Shown here: positions 17,354-23,701 of the stretch, one piece after another | How positions within the stretch are numbered: the stretch's first letter is position 1 | How the letters are laid out: the number at the start of each line of letters is the position of its first letter | Assembly: GCA_934569045.1 (NCBI GenBank) | Contig: CAKTJX010000008.1 | Span: 1 to 64,000, forward strand | Direction of reading: 5' to 3' | From: an uncultured Oscillospiraceae bacterium | GTDB lineage: Bacteria > Bacillota > Clostridia > Oscillospirales > Oscillospiraceae | Length of the DNA stretch: 64,000 nt | Program-made: the position numbers and the translations under genes | Notes under the pieces: generated by a model | Told to the model about the DNA's origin: nothing | The model's input: only the letters and a program-made list of their open reading frames with translations | The model's database searches: none

Positions 17354-18658
17354 GTGAACAAACTGAAAGAGACAAAAATCCTGGGCTTCCCTCTGTGGAT
17401 GTACCTGATTTTAAGTGCCCTGATGCTTCTCATGGCGGCCAACGACTGGATGCTGACCAACATGGTCGGCGCACTTGCCTTCGCCATGATCATCGGCACC
17501 CTGCTGGGCTGGGTCGGCGACCACATTCCCGTGTGGAAAACCTGGTTCGGCGGCGGTATGCTGTTCGCCTGCCTGGTGGCCGGTGCGCTGAACACCTTTA
17601 ATCTGATCGGCGAGGGCTCCAAGGAAGCGCTGAACACCTTCAACGGCTCCACCGGCTTCCTGGATCTGTATATCCTGGTTCTGATCACCGGCTCCGTTCT
17701 GTCTGTGGATCGCAAAATGCTGATCAAATCCTTCGCTGGTTTCATCCCCACCATTCTGGCCGGTGTCGTGGGTGCGCTGGGTCTGGCAGGCATTGTCGGT
17801 GCCATCACCGGCGTAGGTGCCATCGATGCCATTGCCACCTACGCCATCCCGGTTATGGGCGGCGGCAACGGTGCCGGCATTACGCCTATGAGCAAAATGT
17901 GGGCAGCTGCAACCGGCGGTGATGCCTCCACCTGGTACGCTTCCGCTTTCGCGATTATCAGCATCGGCAACCTCTGCGCCGTGTTCATGAGCGCCCTGCT
18001 GAATAAGCTGGGCCAGGCCAAGCCCTCTCTCACCGGCAATGGCGCGCTGATGGAAGGCGAAAAGCTGGTGCAGGGCAAGGGCGAGGAAGTAAAGCCCACC
18101 GTCGGTGACTATGCCACCGGTCTTGCTCTGGGCGTTGTGTGCTACAACGTAGCGAACCTGTATGCCAAGAAAATTTCCATCATCAACCACGCCAATCTGG
18201 GCTTCAGCATCCATACCTTCGCATTTATGGTCATTCTGATCGCCATTCTGAACATTGCCAATGTTCTGCCCGCCAACGTAAAGGCCGGTGCCAGAGGTAT
18301 GCAGATGTTCTTCGTCAAGTATATGTCCTTCCCCCTGATGATCACCGTTGGCATCGGCACAAACCTGAGCGACTACGCCAAGGTGTTCACCAACCCCGCT
18401 TACATTCTGATCATCATGGCAACCGTCATCGGCGCGATGATCGGCACCTTCCTGATGGGCAAGGTATTCCACTTCTATCCTGTGGAGTCCATGCTGACTG
18501 CCGGCCTCTGTATGGCCAACGGCGGCGGTTCCGGCGACGTGCAGTGCCTGGGTGCCGCGCACCGTATGGAGCTGATGTCCTACGCCCAGATCTCTTCCCG
18601 GATCGGCGGCGCTATCATGCTGGTAATCGCAAGCTTTGTCTTCGGTAAATTCCTGTAA
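17354..18658 (+). CDS. 2-hydroxycarboxylate:cation symporter (2HCT family)
   Basis: 434 residues, polytopic. The two re-entrant-loop motifs of the 2HCT family (CitS, MleP, MaeN) are present: GGGNGAGITP near residue 176 and NGGGSGDVQ near residue 392, each with the GGxG core. Family members move citrate, malate, lactate or related hydroxy acids with Na+ or H+. The start is GTG 17354, nine bases after TGGAGGG; an upstream ATG in the same frame would begin at the promoter. The substrate is unknown; the co-transcribed alpha/beta hydrolase suggests that an ester or amide of a hydroxy acid might be handled, or that its product is exported. Confidence 0.9.
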   Translation: MNKLKETKILGFPLWMYLILSALMLLMAANDWMLTNMVGALAFAMIIGTLLGWVGDHIPVWKTWFGGGMLFACLVAGALNTFNLIGEGSKEALNTFNGSTGFLDLYILVLITGSVLSVDRKMLIKSFAGFIPTILAGVVGALGLAGIVGAITGVGAIDAIATYAIPVMGGGNGAGITPMSKMWAAATGGDASTWYASAFAIISIGNLCAVFMSALLNKLGQAKPSLTGNGALMEGEKLVQGKGEEVKPTVGDYATGLALGVVCYNVANLYAKKISIINHANLGFSIHTFAFMVILIAILNIANVLPANVKAGARGMQMFFVKYMSFPLMITVGIGTNLSDYAKVFTNPAYILIIMATVIGAMIGTFLMGKVFHFYPVESMLTAGLCMANGGGSGDVQCLGAAHRMELMSYAQISSRIGGAIMLVIASFVFGKFL

Positions 18659-18672
18659 TCAAGAGGTATCAT

Positions 18673-19494
18673 ATGGCAAAAGAAAATCCACTTGCAGCCA
18701 ATCTGACCCTGGAGCAGCAGAAGAATCTGTTCGGCAACGCCTATCTGAATATGCTCTGGCACTGCCCTACGGATCAGCGGTTTCACTACTGGGTCCATCT
18801 GCCGGACTGCTACTATGACGAGGCAGAACACAATTACTCCCTGATGGTCATTATCCACGGCACCGGCTGTGCCACCGAGGAATACATCAAGCAGGCCAAG
18901 GAGCTGTCTGACAAATACCATATGGCCATCCTTGCCCCCATGTTCCCGGGTGGTTTGATTCAGCGGGATGACTTCAACAGCTACAAGCTGCTGTCCTGTG
19001 ACGGCATCCGGTATGACCTGATTCTGCTGGACATGATCGAGGATATGGCTAAGCGGTATCCGGGTGTTCACACCGATAAGTTCTTTATGTTCGGCCACTC
19101 CGGCGGCGGCCAGTTTGTCAATCGATTCCTGTTCGCCCACCCGGACCGCATGAAGGCCTGCTCCATCGGCGCGCCTGGCCGTCCCACCTTTCTGAACCCG
19201 GACGCGGATTATTTCTGGGGAATCCGGGACTTCAAGGAATACTTTGGCTACGATGTTGACCTGGAGGCCGTCAAGCAGGTGCCTGTTCTGATCACCGTCG
19301 GTGAACTGGACAACAAGTATATCGGCGACTCTCCCTACGGAGACAACCGTGTTGACCGCATGAAGAGCCTGCAGAAGAATCTGCAGGCGCACGGTGTCCA
19401 CGCGGAACTGGAAATTCTTCCCGGCTTTGCCCATGAGGGCGGTGAGAAGGAACGGGTTCAGGCCGCGCAGATGTTCTTCGTCCGTTATCTCTGA
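18673..19494 (+). CDS. Alpha/beta hydrolase (putative esterase)
   Basis: 273 residues with no signal peptide, hence probably cytoplasmic. The fold markers are the oxyanion segment IIHGTG at 60-65, the nucleophile elbow GHSGGG with S143, the acid D213 (GELD) and H254 (GFAH). It resembles polyhydroxybutyrate-depolymerase/feruloyl-esterase-type hydrolases, but no close family can be named. It starts 14 bases after the transporter gene, with AAGAGG as the ribosome binding site, and ends at a terminator. It therefore belongs to the LysR-controlled operon and probably acts on the transported compound. Confidence 0.85.
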   Translation: MAKENPLAANLTLEQQKNLFGNAYLNMLWHCPTDQRFHYWVHLPDCYYDEAEHNYSLMVIIHGTGCATEEYIKQAKELSDKYHMAILAPMFPGGLIQRDDFNSYKLLSCDGIRYDLILLDMIEDMAKRYPGVHTDKFFMFGHSGGGQFVNRFLFAHPDRMKACSIGAPGRPTFLNPDADYFWGIRDFKEYFGYDVDLEAVKQVPVLITVGELDNKYIGDSPYGDNRVDRMKSLQKNLQAHGVHAELEILPGFAHEGGEKERVQAAQMFFVRYL

Positions 19495-19515
19495 TCACTC
19501 CTCTTTCTATCAATT

Positions 19516-19552
19516 GTGCCCCACGCAAAACCGCATGGGGCACGCCTTTTTT
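19516..19552 (+). terminator. Terminator of the transporter-hydrolase operon
   Basis: A stem of 8 bp plus loop-proximal pairs (19516-19526 with 19533-19543) is followed by CCTTTTTT. Confidence 0.93.
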
Positions 19553-19556
19553 CCTC

Positions 19557-19585
19557 TTGACATTCCCGGTTGGACTTTATATAAT
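19557..19585 (+). promoter_or_regulatory. Consensus promoter of the riboswitch-oadB transcript
   Basis: TTGACA (19557-19562), 17 bases, TATAAT (19580-19585): a perfect match to sigma-A consensus. The start would fall near 19592, just before the aptamer. Confidence 0.95.
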
Positions 19586-19593
19586 GACCGCAA

Positions 19594-19687
19594 GGTAAAA
19601 GGGAGTAAAGGGCGGGCCTCCCCCGCCGCATGGGTTCGTCATCACGGCGCAAGCCCGGAGCCATGCCGCAGGCTTGAGACTTTTATC
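19594..19687 (+). ncRNA. yybP-ykoY (Mn2+-sensing) riboswitch
   Basis: Conserved blocks of the family are present in order: AAAAGGGAGTA at the 5' side, TTCGTCATCACGG and CCCGGAGCCATG inside, and TTGAGACTTTT at the 3' side. The closing P1 stem pairs 19594-19601 with 19680-19687. Inner hairpins GGCGGG/CCCGCC and GCATGG/CCATGC are also seen. The 3' strand of P1 is also the 5' arm of the following terminator, so ligand binding should block termination (ON switch), as known for this class. The target, a decarboxylase beta subunit, is not among the usual Mn2+ exporters. Confidence 0.82.
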
Positions 19688-19725
19688 ACAGTATTTTTAT
19701 GCTGTGGTGAAGGTCTTCTTTTTTT
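19677..19725 (+). terminator. Riboswitch-controlled intrinsic terminator
   Basis: Stem AGACTT-tt-ATCACAG (19677-19691) pairs with CTGTGGT-ga-AGGTCT (19702-19716), 13 bp with a small internal loop, followed by seven T residues (19719-19725). It shares 19680-19687 with the aptamer P1 stem, so the two structures exclude each other. Confidence 0.88.
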
Positions 19726-19764
19726 CTTTCTCACAGCGACGCCATGTTGTAAGGAGGATCAAGC

Positions 19765-20886
19765 ATGGAAATTTTCAGTCTCTTTTCCAATCTGCAAAAC
19801 CTGACGCCCCAGATGGTCATAATGTGGGCCATCGGCGGCCTGCTCATCTATCTGGCCATTGCCAAGAAGATGGAGCCAAGCCTGCTGCTGCCCATGGGGT
19901 TCGGGGCCATTCTCGTCAATCTGCCCCTGTCTGGGGCCATCACCCAGGGGGAAACTGTGGGGGCACTGTCGGTGCTCTTTCAGGCAGGGATGTCCAATGA
20001 GCTGTTCCCGCTGCTGCTGTTCATCGGCATTGGGGCTATGATCGATTTCGGCCCCCTGCTGGAAAAGCCCTGGCTGCTGCTGTTCGGCGCGGCGGCCCAG
20101 TTCGGCATTTTTCTGACGCTTGTGCTGGCGGGGTTCTTCTTTGATCTCAAGGACGCCGCCTCCATCGCCGTCATCGGCGCGGCAGACGGCCCCACCGCCA
20201 TCTTCGTTGCCAATATTCTTGGCTCCAAATACTTAGGGGCCATCATGGTGGCCGCCTACAGCTATATGGCATTGGTGCCCATTGTGCAGCCGCCGGTGAT
20301 CAAGCTCGTCACCACCAAAAAGGAGCGGCTGATCCGGATGCCCTATCACAAGGGCAGCGTCAGCAAGCGCACCCGCATTCTCTTCCCCATTCTGGTGACC
20401 GTCATTGCCGGACTGGTGGCCCCCACCAGCGCCTGCCTGGTCGGCTTTCTCATGTTCGGAAATCTGCTGCGGGAGTGCGGTGTGCTGAATGCCCTGTCAG
20501 AAACCGCCCAGACCGTCCTGGTGAACCTCATAACCATCGTCCTGGGGCTTACCGTAGCCAGCCAGATGACGGCGGAGGCCTTTTTGCAGCCGGATACGCT
20601 GCTGATTCTGGCCCTGGGGCTGGTGGCCTTTATCGGGGACACCGCCGGAGGTGTGCTTTTTGCGAAATGCATCAATCTGTTTCTGCCGGAGGGCAAAAAG
20701 ATCAATCCCATGATCGGCGCCGCCGGAATCTCCGCCTTCCCCATGAGCGGCCGGGTGGTAAACCAGATGGGGCTGAAGGAAGACAACCAGAACTATCTGC
20801 TGATGTACTCCGTCAGCGTGAATGTCTCCGGGCAGATCGCCTCCGTCATAGCAGGCGGCCTGATTCTGACCCTGATGGGCGCGTAA
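19765..20886 (+). CDS. Na+-translocating decarboxylase beta subunit homologue
   Basis: 373 residues with about nine membrane helices. It belongs to the OadB/GcdB/MmdB family, which decarboxylates carboxybiotin and pumps Na+ outwards. The re-entrant signature GAADGPTAIF is near residue 137 and FPMSGRVVNQMG near 325. The ATG follows AAGGAGG. No alpha (carboxyltransferase) or biotin-carrier gene lies nearby, so it either works with subunits encoded elsewhere or has another transport role. The riboswitch in front is of the Mn2+ class, which usually governs metal efflux. This makes a metal- or cation-related function worth considering. Confidence 0.9.
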   Translation: MEIFSLFSNLQNLTPQMVIMWAIGGLLIYLAIAKKMEPSLLLPMGFGAILVNLPLSGAITQGETVGALSVLFQAGMSNELFPLLLFIGIGAMIDFGPLLEKPWLLLFGAAAQFGIFLTLVLAGFFFDLKDAASIAVIGAADGPTAIFVANILGSKYLGAIMVAAYSYMALVPIVQPPVIKLVTTKKERLIRMPYHKGSVSKRTRILFPILVTVIAGLVAPTSACLVGFLMFGNLLRECGVLNALSETAQTVLVNLITIVLGLTVASQMTAEAFLQPDTLLILALGLVAFIGDTAGGVLFAKCINLFLPEGKKINPMIGAAGISAFPMSGRVVNQMGLKEDNQNYLLMYSVSVNVSGQIASVIAGGLILTLMGA

Positions 20887-20899
20887 GGAGGTGGAGAAT

Positions 20900-21025
20900 A
20901 TGCTGCATCCCGATGCTCTGGCCCAGACCCTTCCCATGCTGGTCAAAGGCATGGCAGGCATTTTCCTGGTCATCGGCGTCATCGTCCTGGCCGTAAAGCT
21001 TCTGAACCATTTCACAAAAGAGTAA
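20900..21025 (+). CDS. Tiny OadG-like (gamma) membrane subunit
   Basis: 41 residues: a short polar N-terminus (MLHPDALAQTLP), one membrane helix (about 18-35, MAGIFLVIGVIVLAVKLL) and a short charged tail. It stands 13 bases after the beta-subunit gene with AAGGAGG at 20885-20891 before its ATG, and a terminator follows. Its size, topology and position match the small gamma subunits that stabilise the beta subunit in Na+-pump decarboxylases. Confidence 0.8.
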   Translation: MLHPDALAQTLPMLVKGMAGIFLVIGVIVLAVKLLNHFTKE

Positions 21026-21036
21026 CGTGAAATATT

Positions 21037-21070
21037 TTCGGGCGCGCTCTTGGAGCCGCCCGAATTTTTT
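21037..21070 (+). terminator. Terminator of the oadB-gamma transcript
   Basis: An 8 bp stem (21037-21044 with 21057-21064) is followed by TTTTTT. Confidence 0.93.
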
Positions 21071-21091
21071 GCGGAAACAATCGGTTCCGTA

Positions 21092-21120
21092 TTGTTTTTT
21101 CCGGGAAGAAAAGCTATAAT
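21092..21120 (+). promoter_or_regulatory. Promoter of xpaC-telA
   Basis: TTGTTT (21092-21097), 17 bases, TATAAT (21115-21120), 28 bases before the start codon. Confidence 0.75.
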
Positions 21121-21148
21121 AGTTCCGAAACCAATTGGAGGAACGACC

Positions 21149-22342
21149 ATGGCAAACGAGCATTCAAATCAGGACTGGGACTCCCTGGGCCGCAGCATTG
21201 AGCAGATCATCGACCAGGCCATCACGTCCCGGAATTATCAGGAATTGAGCCGCACCATTACCAAAACCATAGACAAAGCCGCCAGCGCCGGTTCTGACGC
21301 GCTGTGGAAAGCCCTGGATCTCTCCGGGACCATGCGGGCAAAGCCCTATGTAAAGGCGGACGTCCAGACCACCGTTTCGCCCCAGCCTGCAAAGCAGAAT
21401 CTGCCCGCCCTCTATGGCAGCGCCAACGGCGAAACCGCAAAGGGCATTCTCAAAACCGTTTTCGGCGGAATCCTCACCATCACCGGCTTTACCCTCTCGC
21501 TGATCTCCGGCATTTTTCAGCTGGTTGGCATGGCTGCCGGTTCCATCATCGCCCCGCTGTGCTTCGGCGTGGGCAGCCTCGGCATCGGCTCCTGGCTGCT
21601 GACCGGCGGCATCCGCTCCCTGGGAAAGGTGAGCCGGTATAAAGTCTACCTGAAGGCCCTGGGCGAAAAGACCCACATCACCCTGGACAAGCTGTCCCGC
21701 AGCGTGGGCAAGCCCGTAAAGTTCGTCCGCAAGGAGCTCACCGGTATGATTCACGACGGGCTCTTCCTGGAAGGCCACCTGGACAACGAGCAGACCAGCC
21801 TCATCACCAGCGATGAAACCTACCGGCACTATGAGCAGAGCCGCCTGGAGCTGGAGGCCCGCCGAAAGGAGGAGGCCGCCAAGCCCACAGCCGCCGCCGT
21901 CTCCCCCAAGGTACAGGAGGTGCTGGATCGGGGCAACGCCTATCTGCGAGAGATTCGCCGGTGCAACGATGAAATCCCCGGAGAGGAGATTTCCGCCAAG
22001 ATTTCCCGGATGGAGTCCATCGTCCAGAAGATCTTTGAACGGGCAGAAGCCCACCCGGAGATCATTCCCGACCTGAAAAAGCTGATGGACTACTACCTGC
22101 CTATGACCATCAAGCTCCTGAATGCTTATGCGGATATGGACCGGCAGCCCATTCAGGGCGACACCATCCGCGCCTCCAAGCAGGAGATTGATGCCACCTT
22201 GGATACCCTGAATCTGGCCTTTGAAAAGCTCCTGGACTCCGTGTTCCAGGACACCGCCATGGACGTATCCAGCGATATATCCGTACTGCATACCCTGCTC
22301 GCCCAGGAAGGGCTCACAGGTGACGATTTTAAGCAGGAATAA
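21149..22342 (+). CDS. XpaC-like (5-bromo-4-chloroindolyl phosphate hydrolysis family) protein
   Basis: 397 residues. The N-terminal 90 residues are soluble and helical. Two hydrophobic stretches (about 105-150, GILTITGFTLSLISGIFQL and GSIIAPLCFGVGSLGIGS) are membrane hairpins. The cytoplasmic C-terminal part is helical and charged, with coiled-coil character. This layout and the adjacent telA gene identify the XpaC family, named from a Bacillus gene affecting hydrolysis of a chromogenic phosphate. Its biochemical role is unknown; the pair with TelA suggests an envelope-stress function. Start ATG 21149 after TTGGAGG; 33 upstream codons in the same frame include the promoter. Confidence 0.85.
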   Translation: MANEHSNQDWDSLGRSIEQIIDQAITSRNYQELSRTITKTIDKAASAGSDALWKALDLSGTMRAKPYVKADVQTTVSPQPAKQNLPALYGSANGETAKGILKTVFGGILTITGFTLSLISGIFQLVGMAAGSIIAPLCFGVGSLGIGSWLLTGGIRSLGKVSRYKVYLKALGEKTHITLDKLSRSVGKPVKFVRKELTGMIHDGLFLEGHLDNEQTSLITSDETYRHYEQSRLELEARRKEEAAKPTAAAVSPKVQEVLDRGNAYLREIRRCNDEIPGEEISAKISRMESIVQKIFERAEAHPEIIPDLKKLMDYYLPMTIKLLNAYADMDRQPIQGDTIRASKQEIDATLDTLNLAFEKLLDSVFQDTAMDVSSDISVLHTLLAQEGLTGDDFKQE

Positions 22343-22354
22343 AGGAGAAAACCA

Positions 22355-23503
22355 ATGGAACAGGAATTTGAAAATTTGGAAGCCGTCCCCAGCCTGACCC
22401 TGGAGCCGGAGCTGGAAGAGAAGCCGGAGCTGGCCGTGAAGGAAGAAACCGCCCCCGTACAGGAGGCCATCCCCCAGCCGGTGCTCACCGAGCAGGAGCA
22501 GAAGATGGTGACGGACTTTGCCGCGAAAATTGATCTGGAGAACACCGCCCAGATTCTCCAGTACGGCGCTGCCGCCCAGAAAAAAATGGCGGACTTCTCC
22601 GATGCCGCCCTGGCCAATGTCCGCACCCAGGACTTAGGCGAGGTGGGCGACCTGATCGTAAATGTGGTTGGAGAGCTGAAGGACTTTGGACAGGAGGAGC
22701 AGAAGGGCTTTCTGGGCTTCTTCAAGAAGCAGAGCGACAAGCTGGAGCTGATGAAGAGCCGCTATGCCAAAGCCGAGGTCAACGTGGAGAAAATCAGCAG
22801 TGCTCTGGAGCAGCACCAGGTGCGGCTGCTGAAGGACTCCGCCGTGCTGGATAAGATGTATGAGCAGAACCTTGCCTACTTCAAAGAGCTGACCATGTAT
22901 ATTCTGGCCGGCAAGCAGAAGCTCCAGGAGGTTCGGGATGGGAAGCTGAAGGAGCTGGAGCAGACCGCCCAGCGCACCGGTCTGGCGGAGGATGCCCAGG
23001 CCGCCCGGGATCTGGCAGAAAAGTGCAACCGGTTTGAAAAGAAGCTCTACGACCTGGAGCTGACCCGGACCATCTCCATCCAGACGGCGCCCCAGATTCG
23101 CATGATCCAGAACAACGACAATGTGATGGTGGAGAAAATCCAGACCACATTGGTCAATACTATCCCCCTGTGGAAAAACCAGATGGTTCTGGCCCTGGGT
23201 ATCGCCCACTCCACGGAGGCTGCTCAGGCCCAGCGGCAGGTCAATGATGTGACCAATGCCCTGCTGAAATCCAACGCCGAAAAGTTGCACATGGCCTCTG
23301 TAGAGACCGCCAAGGAGGCGGAGCGGGGCATTGTGGATATGGAGACCCTGAAGAAGACCAATGCCGACCTGATCCAGACCCTGGACGATGTGATGAAGAT
23401 TCAGGCCGACGGACGGGCCCAGCGGCAGGCCGCCGAGGTGGAAATGGCAAAGATGGAGCAGGACCTGAAGAATAAGCTGCTGCAAATTCGTAACGGAAAG
23501 TAA
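22355..23503 (+). CDS. telA: TelA family toxic-anion resistance protein
   Basis: 382 residues, almost entirely helical and soluble, with an acidic, proline-rich N-terminal tail of about 45 residues. The wording LGEVGDLIVNVVGELKDFGQEE at about 90-110 and the long coiled-coil regions match the TelA/KlaA family linked to tellurite and other envelope stresses. It is co-transcribed with the XpaC-like gene (12-base gap, AAAGGAG before the ATG). The mRNA ends in a chain of GAAATC-spaced hairpins and a terminator that begins three bases after the stop codon. Confidence 0.9.
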   Translation: MEQEFENLEAVPSLTLEPELEEKPELAVKEETAPVQEAIPQPVLTEQEQKMVTDFAAKIDLENTAQILQYGAAAQKKMADFSDAALANVRTQDLGEVGDLIVNVVGELKDFGQEEQKGFLGFFKKQSDKLELMKSRYAKAEVNVEKISSALEQHQVRLLKDSAVLDKMYEQNLAYFKELTMYILAGKQKLQEVRDGKLKELEQTAQRTGLAEDAQAARDLAEKCNRFEKKLYDLELTRTISIQTAPQIRMIQNNDNVMVEKIQTTLVNTIPLWKNQMVLALGIAHSTEAAQAQRQVNDVTNALLKSNAEKLHMASVETAKEAERGIVDMETLKKTNADLIQTLDDVMKIQADGRAQRQAAEVEMAKMEQDLKNKLLQIRNGK

Positions 23504-23505
23504 AT

Positions 23506-23701
23506 TTTGGGGGCTGTTGCATCTGTGCGGCAGCCCCCAAATGAAATCCGGCCTGCGGCCGGGTGAAATCCGCCTTGCGGCAGGTGAAATCCGGTCGGTG
23601 ACCGGATGAAATCGCCCGGTTCGGGCGGTTGTGGTGTCCCTTCGGGACGATTGAAAATGAAAAGGGGTGCGTTGCGGTTCATGCGCAGCGCACCCCTTTT
23701 T
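23506..23701 (+). repeat. GAAATC hairpin-chain element, copy A (3' end of telA mRNA)
   Basis: Seven hairpins in a row: 23506-23516/23531-23541 (11 bp), 23548-23553/23557-23562, 23570-23573/23577-23580, 23591-23596/23600-23605, 23613-23618/23622-23627, GTCCC-TTC-GGGAC (23636-23648), and a 13 bp terminator stem 23664-23676/23684-23696 followed by TTTTTTT. GAAATC precedes hairpins two to five. No reading frame is supported. The last hairpin probably also terminates the convergent gene. Confidence 0.85.

Noticed and set aside
19594..19687. c-di-GMP (GEMM) or Na+ riboswitch in front of oadB
   Set aside because: The order AAAAGGGAGTA, TCGTCATCACGG, GGAGCCATG, GAGACTTTT fits yybP-ykoY; the GEMM core was not found.
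23506..23701. CRISPR-like array at the GAAATC repeats
   Set aside because: The invariant spacer is only 6-8 bases and the units between are self-complementary hairpins, not unique spacers; no cas genes are present.
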